Positions 17,604 to 26,735 of a DNA stretch of 64,000 bases are shown piece after piece; the stretch's first letter is position 1; each line of letters begins with the position of its first letter. The notes beneath the pieces were generated by a model that saw only the letters and a list, made by a program, of their open reading frames with translations, was not told the DNA's origin and ran no database searches. Made by a program: the position numbers and the translations under genes. The stretch is from Lysinibacillus composti (GTDB taxonomy: Bacteria > Bacillota > Bacilli > Bacillales_A > Planococcaceae): NCBI RefSeq assembly GCF_016908465.1, contig NZ_JAFBDY010000014.1:1-64000 (forward strand), read 5' to 3'.

Positions 17604-18425
17604 ATGAAAAAAGCAAAATGGTTAATGACACTTGTAGCCGTTTCGTCACTTGCATTAGCTGCATGTGGCAACAATACTACGAAAGAAACGGAAGACAAAG
17701 AGTTAAATGCCCTTGAACAGATACAACAAGAAGGAAAAATGACTGTGGGTATTATGGGAACGTACGCTCCATATAACTTCTTAAATGAAAATAAAGAATA
17801 CGATGGGTTTGACGTGGATATAGCGAAAGAATTAGCAGAACGTATAGACGTTGAAGCAGAATTTGTAGCACAAGATTTCTCAGGACTAATACCAGGTTTG
17901 CAAAAAGATAAATTCGATATTTTAGTCAGCCAAGTAACCATTACAGAAGAACGACAAAAACAAATAGACTTTACAGAACCTTATATTACAAACCAAGTAA
18001 AAGTAATTGTGAAAGAAGACAATTCGGATATTCAATCGGTAAAGGACTTCCCTGGAAAAACAATCGGGGTTGGTTTAGGTACTAATGATGAAACGTATTT
18101 ACGTACAGAATTAATGCCAGAAGTTGGTGACTTTAAGATTAATACGTACGATGATGTGATTACAACATTAAAAGACCTAGATGCAGGACGAATTGATGCC
18201 ACTATTAACAATAGTTATGCATTAAAACCAATCATTGAGGAAAATGGTTATGCGGTAAAAGCGGTTGGTGAAGCAATTAAATCTGACAAAGCAGCTGTTG
18301 CAGTTAAAAAAGGGAACACAGAACTTGTAAATGCTTTAAATACGGCACTTGAAGAAATGAAAGCCGACGGAACGTATGAAGAAATCTTTGTGAAATGGTT
18401 TGACGAAGCGCCACCAGCAGAGTAA
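17604..18425 (+). CDS. Polar amino-acid ABC transporter substrate-binding lipoprotein
   Basis: Surface-anchored receptor of a polar amino-acid importer (family SBP_bac_3). The 273-residue protein has a signal peptide ending LALAAC with the lipidated cysteine at residue 21. The ligand-domain motif YDGFDVDIAKELAERI near residue 68 and FDILVSQVTITEERQKQI near 105 are typical. Cystine-type and glutamine-type receptors both look like this; the ligand cannot be fixed here. GGAGGG precedes ATG. Second gene of a TetR-SBP-permease-ATPase-OsmC run. Confidence 0.9.
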   Translation: MKKAKWLMTLVAVSSLALAACGNNTTKETEDKELNALEQIQQEGKMTVGIMGTYAPYNFLNENKEYDGFDVDIAKELAERIDVEAEFVAQDFSGLIPGLQKDKFDILVSQVTITEERQKQIDFTEPYITNQVKVIVKEDNSDIQSVKDFPGKTIGVGLGTNDETYLRTELMPEVGDFKINTYDDVITTLKDLDAGRIDATINNSYALKPIIEENGYAVKAVGEAIKSDKAAVAVKKGNTELVNALNTALEEMKADGTYEEIFVKWFDEAPPAE

Positions 18426-18443
18426 GAAAGTAGGATAGGCCAG

Positions 18444-19085
18444 ATGGATATTGTTATTGATAATCTCCCTTTCTTATTGAAAGGAGCATACTATACATTA
18501 CTGATTACAGTGGTGTCGATGTTTTTTGGTTTAATCATTGGCTTACTAACTGCGATTGCTCGAATTAAGGGCAATCGCTTTCTGCGTATGATTGCCAGAG
18601 TATACGTGTCTATTATTCGCGGAACACCACCACTAGTCCAAATTGTCATTGTTTATTACGGTTTAGTAGACTATGGCATAGAATTAGGACCATTAACGGC
18701 TGCATACATTGCGCTGAGTGTTAATATTGGGGCTTATGTTTCGGAAGCTTTCCGTGGTGCAATTCAATCTGTACCAAAAGGACAGACTGAAGCAGCTATA
18801 GCGACCGGTATGACAGAACGTCAGGCTATGCGTCGTATTGTTATTCCTCAAGCAATCCGTTACGCCATTCCGCCATTAGGAAATACATTTGTTGGTATGT
18901 TAAAGGAAACGTCACTTGTATCGGTTATTGCAGTAACGGAATTAATGCGTTCAGCTCAATTATTAGTATCGCAATACTATGTGTACATGCCTTTTTATTT
19001 AGCCATTGCTGTAATGTACTGGATTATGAGTACAGTGTTTACTATGATATTGCACCAAATTGAAAAACGGTTGTCCGTTTACTAA
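18444..19085 (+). CDS. Amino-acid ABC transporter permease
   Basis: Membrane subunit of the importer, of the His/Glu/Gln/Arg/opine (HisM) family. The 213-residue protein has about five transmembrane segments and the EAA loop [24 protein letters not shown] (quoted in part; residues about 113-136) that contacts the ATPase. The early [14 protein letters not shown] is a family signature. A weak AGGATAGG lies upstream, 18 bases after the receptor gene. A single permease gene suggests a homodimeric pore. Confidence 0.92.
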   Translation: MDIVIDNLPFLLKGAYYTLLITVVSMFFGLIIGLLTAIARIKGNRFLRMIARVYVSIIRGTPPLVQIVIVYYGLVDYGIELGPLTAAYIALSVNIGAYVSEAFRGAIQSVPKGQTEAAIATGMTERQAMRRIVIPQAIRYAIPPLGNTFVGMLKETSLVSVIAVTELMRSAQLLVSQYYVYMPFYLAIAVMYWIMSTVFTMILHQIEKRLSVY

Positions 19086-19099
19086 GGGGGACGACGAAT

Positions 19100-19846
19100 A
19101 TGATTAACATCCAACAACTACAAAAAAGCTTTGGCGAATTGGAAGTATTAAAAAATATTTCTCTCTCAATTCCAGATCATCAAGTTGTTGCAGTAATCGG
19201 TCCAAGTGGTTCGGGAAAGAGTACATTTTTAAGATGCCTTAATGGACTAGAAACGATCACAGGTGGAACGATTACAGTAAACGGCCATGAGATTAGCATG
19301 AAAGCGCCAAGAAAAATATTACAAAGGGAAATCCATGCAATACGTCAAGAAACGGGTATGGTATTCCAACAATTTAATTTATATCCGCATAAATCTGTTG
19401 TGGAAAATGTGATGGAGGCTTTAATTGTCGTAAAAAAAATGGAAAGAGGAGCGGCACATAAAATTGCGTCTGACTTGCTTTCTAAAGTAGGTCTTGCTGA
19501 AAAGGAAGATGCTTATCCGTCTCAATTATCAGGTGGTCAACAACAGCGTGTTGCGATTGCGAGAGCACTTGCGATGGAACCAAAGTTAATGCTATTTGAT
19601 GAACCTACATCTGCTTTAGACCCTGAGTTAGTGGGTGAAGTATTAAAAGTAATGAAGAATTTAGCAGAGGATGGCATGACGATGGTCATTGTCACACATG
19701 AAATGAACTTTGCAAAAGACGTGGCAGACCGGATTTTATTTATGGCGGATGGTGTAATTGTTGAAGATGCTGAACCAATTTCATTTTTCGAAAACCCACA
19801 AACTGAAAGAGCACAGAAATTTTTAAGACAAGTTTCTGAATTTTAG
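19100..19846 (+). CDS. Amino-acid ABC transporter ATP-binding protein
   Basis: Cytoplasmic ATPase powering the importer. The 248-residue protein has Walker [10 protein letters not shown] (about residue 34), Q-loop [10 protein letters not shown], signature LSGGQQQR, Walker [13 protein letters not shown] and the switch histidine in VIVTHEM. This matches GlnQ/HisP-type ATPases. AAGGGGG precedes ATG, fourteen bases after the permease stop. No extra regulatory domain. Confidence 0.94.
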   Translation: MINIQQLQKSFGELEVLKNISLSIPDHQVVAVIGPSGSGKSTFLRCLNGLETITGGTITVNGHEISMKAPRKILQREIHAIRQETGMVFQQFNLYPHKSVVENVMEALIVVKKMERGAAHKIASDLLSKVGLAEKEDAYPSQLSGGQQQRVAIARALAMEPKLMLFDEPTSALDPELVGEVLKVMKNLAEDGMTMVIVTHEMNFAKDVADRILFMADGVIVEDAEPISFFENPQTERAQKFLRQVSEF

Positions 19847-19895
19847 TTTTTACGTATTATGAGCGAATTGAAAAGAAGAAGGGAATTGAATCGAT

Positions 19896-20324
19896 ATGCA
19901 AATTAAAGCAAAATGGCAAGGTGGCCGTGCTTTTGAAGCTGTTGGACCTACTGGACATCCAATGCTGATGGATGCAACAGCTAACTATGGTGGAGAAGGT
20001 AATGCCGCAACACCAACAGAAATGCTACTAGCCGCACTAGCGGGGTGTATAGGGATCGATGTGACGATGATATTAAAACCGCACTTAGATGATATTGAAA
20101 ACATAGAAATAACAGTAGATGGTGAACGTCGCGAAGAAATGCCAACTGCCTTTACAGCTGCAACCCTAACATTTACAGTAGATGGCAATATTACACCTAA
20201 AAAAGTATGGCGTGCAATTAACTTAGGTGAAGAAAAATATTGTGCGGTTTCCGCATCATTAAAAGCAGAAATAACGTATAAATTAATCTTAAACGGTGAA
20301 GAAATCACTACAGACCAAATATAA
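19896..20324 (+). CDS. OsmC family protein
   Basis: OsmC/Ohr proteins are cysteine-based thiol peroxidases reducing organic hydroperoxides. The 142-residue protein shows the two conserved cysteines, in LAGCIGIDV (about residue 51) and KYCAVSASL (about residue 116), of the OsmC subfamily. Spacing of 49 bases from the ATPase and the terminator right after suggest it is the last gene of the importer operon. If the imported compound contains sulfur this association would make sense, but that is inference. Confidence 0.85.
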   Translation: MQIKAKWQGGRAFEAVGPTGHPMLMDATANYGGEGNAATPTEMLLAALAGCIGIDVTMILKPHLDDIENIEITVDGERREEMPTAFTAATLTFTVDGNITPKKVWRAINLGEEKYCAVSASLKAEITYKLILNGEEITTDQI

Positions 20325-20331
20325 AATTAAG

Positions 20332-20372
20332 CGATTGAAAGAGGATTTTTATTCCCTTTCAATCGTTTTTTT
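20332..20372 (+). terminator. Terminator of the TetR-ABC-OsmC operon
   Basis: CGATTGAAAG (20332-20341) pairs with CTTTCAATCG (20356-20365), followed by seven T. Confidence 0.92.
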
Positions 20373-20472
20373 GCAATAAAGGGAGCTCTTAATAAAAAAC
20401 TCCACTAATAATTCCTTTAATTGGTGTATAGTATTGATATCGATTCTATTCTGACAGAAAGAGGAAATTTCC

Positions 20473-21441
20473 ATGCTAGATAGTTTAAATAAAAGGCTGC
20501 AAAAATGGATGCCAATCTTAACACCAATTAGTTTAGTAATTGGTGTGCTGCTAGAGGATATGGGAGGGCACTTATTATTTTTAGTACCTTTACTTTTTGC
20601 ATTTATGACGTTTGCTGGTAGTTTAAGTATGAACTTCGAAGGGCTAAAAAGTTTTACGAAATTTCCTATTGTTATTTTAGTTACTATTGCGTTTTTACAT
20701 ATCGTGATGCCTGTTTGGGCGTATTTTGTATCAACAATTTTATTTGATGATCACTTATTGACAATAGGTTTTGTTTTATCTGTAGCGGTACCAACAGGGG
20801 TAACAAGTTTTATATGGGTAAGTATTTGTCGAGGAAATCTTGCTCTTTGTTTATCCATCATTCTTATAGATACTTTGCTGTCTCCGATAATTTTGCCTGC
20901 TATTGTTTATATTACTGTAGGAAAGGCAATTGAAATTGATACCCTATCTATTATGGTCGATATGTTATGGATGATCGTCTTGCCTTTGATTGTTGGTCTA
21001 ATTTTAAATGAATGGACAAAGGGGAAGATTGATGAAACCCTTGGGAAAAAACTCGCCCCTTTTCAGAAATTAAGTTTGTTCTTAATTGTAATGATCAATA
21101 GTAGCGTGATTGCTCCCTATATTAAAAACATTTCATGGGAGCTAGTTGGAATCATTTTCGTTGTGTTATTCATTTCAATAAGTGGCTATGCGTTTTGTTT
21201 AATCATTGGACAGTTTCTTTGGAAAGATGTCAGTATTATTACCTCCATTGTATTTACCGGTGGGATGCGGAATATTGCAACTGGAGTGGTTGTTGCGACG
21301 ACGTATTTTCCTTCAAAGGTAGTAATGCCAGTAGTATTTTGCATGCTTTTCCAACAAGTATTGGCATCTCAATTTAGTAGAATAATAGAAAGATATCGGG
21401 GGAAACTTGAACGCGTTCCAACACATGAAAACCCGGATTAG
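20473..21441 (+). CDS. Bile acid:sodium symporter (BASS) family transporter
   Basis: Polytopic membrane protein of 322 residues with nine to ten hydrophobic segments, belonging to the BASS/arsenite-transporter fold. Visible family features are the paired conserved stretches AVPTGVTSFIW near residue 105 and FTGGMRNIATGVVVA near residue 258, which sit at the two helix crossovers. Bacterial members carry organic anions such as pantoate or keto acids with sodium; the substrate here is unknown. GAGGAAA lies upstream. No operon partner is evident. Confidence 0.82.
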   Translation: MLDSLNKRLQKWMPILTPISLVIGVLLEDMGGHLLFLVPLLFAFMTFAGSLSMNFEGLKSFTKFPIVILVTIAFLHIVMPVWAYFVSTILFDDHLLTIGFVLSVAVPTGVTSFIWVSICRGNLALCLSIILIDTLLSPIILPAIVYITVGKAIEIDTLSIMVDMLWMIVLPLIVGLILNEWTKGKIDETLGKKLAPFQKLSLFLIVMINSSVIAPYIKNISWELVGIIFVVLFISISGYAFCLIIGQFLWKDVSIITSIVFTGGMRNIATGVVVATTYFPSKVVMPVVFCMLFQQVLASQFSRIIERYRGKLERVPTHENPD

Positions 21442-21533
21442 TAAGTTGTCATTGATATGATTCTACTCTAACTCTCTCTTAAAAATAAGATATATAATAA
21501 AATAGATTACAATTTTCAACTTTGGAGGAATTT

Positions 21534-21974
21534 ATGATATTAAAAATAATGCTTCCACTACTAGCCGTAGTAGCGGGAATGGTCATGGCAGTACAAGGAC
21601 AAGTAAATGGTGGTTTAGGAAAGAAAGTTGGTGTGCTAGAAGGATCATTTATTAGTTTTAGCATCGGTACAATCGCATTGTTATTATGTTTAGTATTCTT
21701 CGGCAATGGCAATATTTCAGCGATTTCAAGTGTTCCGAAGTGGCAATTAACTGGTGGTTTACTAGGCGCATTCTATGTTCTAGTCATGGTGTTTGTAGTT
21801 CCTAAAATTGGAGTTTCCGCTGCTTTAATAGCCGTCATTGCAGGGCAAATTATTTTGGGTGCAGTTATTGATCACTTTGGCTTTTTTGGGGGCAACCGCT
21901 TTCCATTTGATAAACAAAAGGCAATCGCTATTGTATTATTGTTCGCCGCATTGTACTTATATAATAAAAAGTAA
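21534..21974 (+). CDS. DMT-type YdcZ/DUF606 membrane protein
   Basis: Small membrane protein of 146 residues with about five hydrophobic helices, in the DUF606 branch of the drug/metabolite transporter superfamily. Family features are GMVMAVQGQVNGGLGKKVG near the N-terminus and ISALIAVIAGQIILGAVIDHFG-like text in the last third. Members are half-size and thought to dimerise; function is unknown. ATG 21534 is preferred over TTG 21522, because GGAGGA directly overlaps the earlier candidate and is correctly spaced for the later one. Confidence 0.82.
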   Translation: MILKIMLPLLAVVAGMVMAVQGQVNGGLGKKVGVLEGSFISFSIGTIALLLCLVFFGNGNISAISSVPKWQLTGGLLGAFYVLVMVFVVPKIGVSAALIAVIAGQIILGAVIDHFGFFGGNRFPFDKQKAIAIVLLFAALYLYNKK

Positions 21975-22033
21975 TTTATATGTAAGTGTGCATTTCCATT
22001 ACTACTGGTTCAAATAAAGACCTTAATAATGAA

Positions 22034-22072
22034 GGCCAGTCTCAATTTCAAAGAGACTGGCCAGTTTTGTTA
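22034..22072. terminator. Hairpin between convergent genes
   Basis: Perfect stem GGCCAGTCTC (22034-22043) and GAGACTGGCC (22053-22062), tail AGTTTTGTT on the + strand. Likely terminates the YdcZ-like gene, and perhaps the converging catalase gene. Confidence 0.8.
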
Positions 22073-22924
22073 GTTATTTAAATCTTTTAACCCTGGGCTA
22101 TGTTCATTAGGCATTTCAGGTAAATCTGGAACAGGGTAAGGTGTTGGTGGATCAGTAACTCGTAATTCACCATTATTACGGCTTGGAGTTACTCCCTTAA
22201 ATATTTCACCTGCTCGATGTTCATCTAAACGGAAGTTGAAGAATGCATTATGGAAGCCCATATCGATATACTTTTGACACTCAGGATATTTGTTAATATC
22301 ATAATTCGGAATTGGGAGGATTTTACCCCAATCTACACCTAAAGTTTCTAATGCTTTTGCAAATGCATTTTGATGGGCATTATCTCGAACAATTAAGAAA
22401 GCAAGAGTTTCCCTAAATGTTTTATTAGAACTCATTTCGTATATACGTGTTTTTTGTAGTACTCCAGTTGATTCAAGAACAAGGTTATCAAGAAGATCAG
22501 CTACTAGATTCCCATGACTATAAACATAATTGCCCATCCAAGGATTCCCGGCTGCATCCACCGGTAACGAGGCTTGAGCCCCCATAATAAAGTGATGTGG
22601 ATTAGCATGCTTTATTGCTTCGTCTAGTGGTGCATCATCTATTCCTGCACTTCCGACTCCCGGTTCTCCTGAGCCATTCAATAATTGGTTAATTGTTGTT
22701 TGTACAAGTTCAACGTGACTTATCTCTTCTAAAAAAATCCCACGTATTAAGTCTCTATATTGCTTTTCCTTTCCACGGAAATTAGCAGATTGGAAAGAAA
22801 ACTGCATCATCGTACGCATTTCACCAAAACGACCGCCTAAAGCTTCTTGTAATACCTTCGCAGCTGCAGGGTCTGGTTTATCTGGGACAATAATATTTAT
22901 TAAATCTTCTTTATAAAAATACAT
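22070..22924 (-). CDS. Manganese catalase
   Basis: Non-haem dimanganese catalase that destroys hydrogen peroxide. The 284-residue protein begins MYFYKEDL. Metal-ligand glutamates and histidines are visible in GRFGEMRTMMQFSFQ (about residue 32), FLEEISHVELVQ (about 65) and further helices (SHGNLVADLLDNLVLES, VRDNAHQNAFAKAL). It resembles the longer YdbD-type catalases rather than the roughly 190-residue spore-coat CotJC. The start at 22924 has AAAGGTGG in front; an upstream in-frame ATG at 23026 has no ribosome binding site. No cotJ genes are adjacent. Confidence 0.92.
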   Translation of the reverse strand: MYFYKEDLINIIVPDKPDPAAAKVLQEALGGRFGEMRTMMQFSFQSANFRGKEKQYRDLIRGIFLEEISHVELVQTTINQLLNGSGEPGVGSAGIDDAPLDEAIKHANPHHFIMGAQASLPVDAAGNPWMGNYVYSHGNLVADLLDNLVLESTGVLQKTRIYEMSSNKTFRETLAFLIVRDNAHQNAFAKALETLGVDWGKILPIPNYDINKYPECQKYIDMGFHNAFFNFRLDEHRAGEIFKGVTPSRNNGELRVTDPPTPYPVPDLPEMPNEHSPGLKDLNN

Positions 22925-23246
22925 ACGAGAACCACCTTTCAATTGTCTGTCCACAAAAGAAAGTATTTGATGATATGAGATTTTTATTCTATAGAAGTGA
23001 AAAATTATAATAAAAAACTTATTCATAAAAGTTAATTCTCAACTGAAGCGCTTAAAAAGTTTAAGATTTGATAAAACTTATAACTAAAAGCAATAGACTA
23101 TATAAAAACCTCAGTGATATTGATTGTAAAAAAATGTTGTAATCGAGGGTTTGCCAATAATTCAAATAAATAAGCGGTATGTAGGAGTGAATAGTTATTC
23201 TTTTTTGATACGTTAGTTTTCAAATAGATTGTAGAGAGGTATAAAA

Positions 23247-24209
23247 ATGATTAACTTTGTAGCAATTACGACTGAAAATCACCTCGAAAAAAATATTTCC
23301 ATTACAAATGCAGATTTCACCGAATATAAATGGATTTGGGTTGACTTTAGTGAACCAACAGAGGAGGAAATCCAACGATTATCGGACATTTTCCATTTCC
23401 ATCCGTTAGCAATTGAAGATTGTATTCAAGAAACCCAACGTCCTAAATTAGATTATTATAAAAATTACTCTTTTTTTGTAACCCACATCGTAGAAGAAAA
23501 TGATGGGAAAATCATACGCGATCAATTAAACTTTTTTGTTGGTGAAAATTGTATTGTAACCTTTCATAAAATACCTTCTATGGAGGTCACAAAAGTTTGG
23601 AGTCAATTATTAGGGCAGGAAACGCTTGAAAAATGGGACCCATATTATGTGTTTTATGAAGTTTTAGACAAAATAGTTGATAACTATTTTCCATTGATTT
23701 ATAAAATTGAGGATGAACTCCAAAAAATGATTGAAAATACAGACGATCAATCAATGAATCAGCTTATGAATGAGTTATTTGAGACGAGAAACCGTTTATT
23801 AAAGCTCTTACATACGGTTAATCCAATGAGAGACTTATTATATCGAATGTTAAATTCTCATCATTTAAATTTAAATGGAATTGAGAAGAGACGGGAATAC
23901 TTTTCGGATATTTATGACCATTTATTAAAGCTGTCGGATATGGTTATGACTAATCGAGAAGTAACAGCAGATATAAGAGACAGTTATCTTTCCATGAATT
24001 CTCATCAGACAAATAACGTTATGAAACTTTTAACCATTACAACTTCTATTTTTGCTCCTTTAACATTTATAGCTGGTATTTATGGGATGAATTTTAAAAA
24101 CATACCAGAGTTACAATGGGATCACGGCTACTTTATCTCTCTAGGGGCAATGTCACTAATCGCATTATTTATGTTGCTTTACTTTAAGCGGAAAGGTTGG
24201 TTTAAGTAA
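23247..24209 (+). CDS. CorA-family divalent cation channel
   Basis: Magnesium (or Co/Ni/Zn) transport protein, pentameric in the family. The 320-residue protein has a large N-terminal cytoplasmic domain (DCIQETQRPKLDYY near residue 57), a long helical stalk, and two C-terminal membrane helices. The signature YGMNF at the end of the first helix (about residue 277) is present, followed by a second helix ending in a basic KRKGWFK tail. GAGAGG lies upstream. A stand-alone gene with a strong terminator. Confidence 0.93.
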   Translation: MINFVAITTENHLEKNISITNADFTEYKWIWVDFSEPTEEEIQRLSDIFHFHPLAIEDCIQETQRPKLDYYKNYSFFVTHIVEENDGKIIRDQLNFFVGENCIVTFHKIPSMEVTKVWSQLLGQETLEKWDPYYVFYEVLDKIVDNYFPLIYKIEDELQKMIENTDDQSMNQLMNELFETRNRLLKLLHTVNPMRDLLYRMLNSHHLNLNGIEKRREYFSDIYDHLLKLSDMVMTNREVTADIRDSYLSMNSHQTNNVMKLLTITTSIFAPLTFIAGIYGMNFKNIPELQWDHGYFISLGAMSLIALFMLLYFKRKGWFK

Positions 24210-24283
24210 CAGCCTAGCATATAAAGAGAGTGCTGTTTCAACTATAGATGCAAATATCACTATTACGGGAAAAGACAGTAAAC

Positions 24284-24330
24284 AAAAAAGGTGAAACAAA
24301 CTAAACTGTTTAGTTTGTTTCACCTTTTTA
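24284..24330. terminator. Bidirectional terminator between corA and the FMN reductase gene
   Basis: A nearly perfect palindrome: AAAAGGTGAAACAAACTAAA on the left and TTTAGTTTGTTTCACCTTTT on the right with a three-base loop. T runs on both strands serve both converging genes. Confidence 0.9.
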
Positions 24331-24339
24331 ATTTTGAAT

Positions 24340-24891
24340 TTATAATGTCTTATTTTTGAGTAAATCATTTAACAATTTTGCTTGTGTTAAGGCAATTTCA
24401 TCACTTTGGATTTGCCCGGGCCTACTTGCTTTTCCGATAATATAATTAGTGAAAGGCATACCTAAAAAATCAAATGTGTAGCGGAACTGTTGCATGAGGG
24501 GCAAGCCTTTTATTCGTGGGTCATCGCCACCTACTGCAACAACAATCGTTTTTACTGTTTTGAGATGTTCTTTAAATAATGGATAGCGTTCATCACGGAT
24601 TGCCTGGCTAAACCGATCAATCATGTTTTTCATTAAACCAGTCATACTATACCAGTAAATTGGAGTAGAAAATATAAGTACGTCACTTGCTAAAATTGCT
24701 TCAATAATTTGATCATAATCATCATCTACATATTGGAAACCATCTTCAGTGTGCCTTAAATCTTCTATTGGCTTTATGGAAAGATCCTTTAAGTAAATTT
24801 TTTGATGATCAACATCTTTAAGTAGTAAATCAGTAAGATATTCCGTATTACCATTTGGTCTTGAGCTACCGATAAAGGTAACGATGTTCAT
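24340..24891 (-). CDS. NAD(P)H-dependent FMN reductase, flavodoxin-like
   Basis: Cytoplasmic flavoprotein of 183 residues. The N-terminal phosphate-binding loop GSSRPNGNTEYL, the FSTPIYWYSMTGLMKNMIDR region near residue 77 and AVGGDDPRIKG near 117 are typical of NADPH-dependent FMN reductases and NAD(P)H oxidoreductases. The physiological acceptor is unknown. GGAAGGGAG lies upstream of ATG 24891. It converges on corA through a shared terminator. Confidence 0.87.
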   Translation of the reverse strand: MNIVTFIGSSRPNGNTEYLTDLLLKDVDHQKIYLKDLSIKPIEDLRHTEDGFQYVDDDYDQIIEAILASDVLIFSTPIYWYSMTGLMKNMIDRFSQAIRDERYPLFKEHLKTVKTIVVAVGGDDPRIKGLPLMQQFRYTFDFLGMPFTNYIIGKASRPGQIQSDEIALTQAKLLNDLLKNKTL

Positions 24892-25005
24892 AGTCTAGAC
24901 TCCCTTCCAAATTATTGAAAATTGAGATTCAATATAAATCATTATAATTGATAGGTTGATTCTAAGTGTAAAATTTATTTAGACAAAATGAATTATGTAT
25001 GTCTT

Positions 25006-25269
25006 TTACTTCATTTTGAGGCTAATTAAAATTAGTACGATTCCGCCAAAGAGACAAATCATTTTTGCAAAGGAAATTTTTTCGCTTAGCCCCGATATTC
25101 CAATCCCTGTTGTTATAAGTAAAATACAAGGGCCGACTAAAGCTAATAAAGTATTAATATAAAAGGCCTTTTCTAAATCATTAAATTTGAGCATAAGAGT
25201 AGCAGCAGTAATTTCGATACTTCCCGATAAAAACCTCAATAAAATCATATAAATCAGCGCTGTTTCCAA
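25006..25269 (-). CDS. Small membrane protein, YqhV-like (DUF2619)
   Basis: An 87-residue protein with three hydrophobic helices. The stretch LRFLSGSIEITAATLMLKFND and the ISFAKMI segment closely resemble B. subtilis YqhV, whose gene sits beside a sporulation operon there but not here. Function is unknown. The start is TTG 25269 with GGTGGTG in front. The family call is from memory of YqhV. Confidence 0.68.
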   Translation of the reverse strand: METALIYMILLRFLSGSIEITAATLMLKFNDLEKAFYINTLLALVGPCILLITTGIGISGLSEKISFAKMICLFGGIVLILISLKMK

Positions 25270-25373
25270 TCACACACCACCATGAAAAAAATTAAAGAAC
25301 AATCAGCCCTCTTACAAATCTATGTTTGACCAATACGATTTATTTATCATCTAGCGATGAGAAAGGAAAATAA

Positions 25374-25405
25374 AAAAGATGCACAGTAGTTGTGCATCTT
25401 TTAAG
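25374..25405. terminator. Terminator of the small acidic protein gene
   Basis: AAAAGATGCACA pairs perfectly with TGTGCATCTTTT around loop GTAGT. The A run on the left gives the T tail for the minus-strand gene ending at 25446; the right side also has TTTT. Confidence 0.85.
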
Positions 25406-25445
25406 AAACTTTTACTCTTTAAAGTAATTTAATGAGTTTGTAATA

Positions 25446-25667
25446 TTACAGCTGATTAATAAGAGCGTGAATTGTTTCTTTTAGCTCATCATCGTTATCA
25501 GAAAGCTCAACTAGGTTTGCAAGGCGTTCTTTTAAAATTGGACGCTCAATAACTAACTTTTCATCAAGTACTTTAACTAATAATTCGATAATTAAACGGT
25601 CACGAACTTGAAGAGCTTCATCAACACGTTCAGGTGCAATTTTACCTGTTTTCAATGCTTTTGCCAT
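25446..25667 (-). CDS. Small helical acidic protein, unknown
   Basis: A 73-residue cytoplasmic protein without recognised family. It is predicted to be almost wholly helical and charge-rich, with regular Leu/Ile spacing (LIIELLVKVLDEKLVI, LVELSDNDDELKETI) that suggests a helical hairpin or coiled coil for protein contact. AAGGGGG precedes ATG by about seven bases, and it has its own terminator, so it looks like a genuine single gene. Codon use resembles the neighbours. Confidence 0.7.
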   Translation of the reverse strand: MAKALKTGKIAPERVDEALQVRDRLIIELLVKVLDEKLVIERPILKERLANLVELSDNDDELKETIHALINQL

Positions 25668-25849
25668 TGGTCAGTTCCCCCTTAGATTATTTGACAATAA
25701 TTTTATCATACTATTGATTTTTTAGAAATATATTGGCAGTTAAAGATTTAATGAATAGCGCTAAACTATTATATTAAAAAAATTTTAATTTTAGTAGGAA
25801 AAATAAAGATGTATTTAGAATATATATTTAGAGGAAGGGAGAGAGTAAT

Positions 25850-26350
25850 ATGAGAGGGACAATCCATAATAGAAAACGAGAAGTTACAGAAGAAGAAGCA
25901 TATCACTTTTTAAAAATGGCTAAAGTAGCACATGTTGCGACTGTTGGCGAAGATGGGTATCCATATGTTATTCCACTAGTTTATGTGTATGAAGAAGGGA
26001 ATAAATTATATTTACATATTGGAAATTTGAGAGAAAGTCATTTCTGGACAAATGTAAAGCAAAATCAAAAGGTAAGTATCGAAGTATGCGAGATGGGAGC
26101 GTTGGTTCCTGGCAAAAAACATGCCTGCCATTTAGCTTTAGGGTATACGAGTGTTGTTTTATTCGGAACAATTAAACACATTGAAGAAGTACCGAAAAAA
26201 GAATGGTTTTATGACCAATTGTGGAAAAAATATGGTGATCCAAATTGGGTATTTGAAAAAGAAGGATATCCAGCACTTCCAGCAACAGAGTTGTTTGAAG
26301 TGGAGATTGAAAAAATTACTGGGAAATATAGTGACGCAACTAGTCATTAA
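25850..26350 (+). CDS. Pyridoxamine 5'-phosphate oxidase-like flavin-binding protein
   Basis: Split beta-barrel protein of 166 residues in the PNPOx-like/NimA-related group. MRGTIHNRKREVTEEEA at the start and KVAHVATVGEDGYPYVIPLVYV near residue 25 are typical; YLHIGNLRESHFW and the central HACHLALGYTSVVLFGTI complete the flavin site. Such proteins bind FMN, haem or F420; no substrate can be named. GAAGGGAGAG lies upstream and a terminator follows. Confidence 0.85.
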   Translation: MRGTIHNRKREVTEEEAYHFLKMAKVAHVATVGEDGYPYVIPLVYVYEEGNKLYLHIGNLRESHFWTNVKQNQKVSIEVCEMGALVPGKKHACHLALGYTSVVLFGTIKHIEEVPKKEWFYDQLWKKYGDPNWVFEKEGYPALPATELFEVEIEKITGKYSDATSH

Positions 26351-26362
26351 AACAAAAAGGAT

Positions 26363-26397
26363 GGGGACCGTTTTAAAAATGGTCTCCACACTTTTTT
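26363..26397 (+). terminator. Terminator of the PNPOx-like gene
   Basis: GGGGACC (26363-26369) pairs with GGTCTCC (26381-26387), A-T pairs within the loop, and a TTTTTT run after ACAC. Confidence 0.8.
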
Positions 26398-26421
26398 ATG
26401 ACCTTATAAAACTATTGAACG

Positions 26422-26610
26422 GTGATACAAATACAAGTAGCGCTTGAAGAGGAAAATGGAATAAAGTTTTGACCATCTGGTATCAATGCATTAGTTGAAG
26501 GAAAGATTCACGTATATTTCCAAGTTCCAAAACTAGTATCTGAAACAGACAAACCACTTGTATTAACAGTAATGATTGGTGAGGAGCCATACGAAATAAA
26601 ATTACGATAA
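26422..26610 (+). pseudogene. Decayed gene fragment with an in-frame stop
   Basis: One frame reads VIQIQVALEEENGIKF, a TGA at 26470-26472, then PSGINALVEGKIHVYFQVPK and on through LVLTVMIGEEPYEIKLR to TAA at 26608-26610. The two halves read as one continuous beta-rich domain, so this looks like the 3' end of an inactivated gene. A TGA at 26416-26418 closes the frame upstream and there is no start or ribosome binding site. The terminator at 26617 remains intact. I do not recognise the parent family. Confidence 0.55.
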
Positions 26611-26616
26611 ATGTGG

Positions 26617-26645
26617 GGTTGTCCAATATGGGCAACCTTTTATTG
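26617..26645 (+). terminator. Terminator after the decayed fragment
   Basis: Perfect stem GGTTGTCC (26617-26624) and GGGCAACC (26630-26637, one wobble) around AATAT, tail TTTTATTG. Confidence 0.8.
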
Positions 26646-26670
26646 TTTATCAAACATATAATATGTATAA

Positions 26671-26712
26671 GCCTGTAGAAGAACTAGATTCTTTTCGAAC
26701 TTTTCTACAGGC
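26671..26712. repeat. Inverted repeat downstream of yunC
   Basis: GCCTGTAGAA (26671-26680) and TTCTACAGGC (26703-26712), a perfect 10-bp stem with a 22-base loop. Lacks a strong T run on the minus strand; may still terminate the convergent yunC transcript. Confidence 0.55.
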
Positions 26713-26735
26713 AGCTTTCATAGAAGAAAATATCA

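Noticed and set aside
17306..17941. 211-codon minus-strand frame across the TetR and receptor genes
   Set aside because: Ser/Cys/Phe-rich composition typical of antisense frames; both plus-strand genes have strong motifs.
23041..23055. CcpA cre site upstream of the Mn catalase gene (TGAAGCGCTTAA)
   Set aside because: One base too short and mismatched at conserved positions of the cre consensus.
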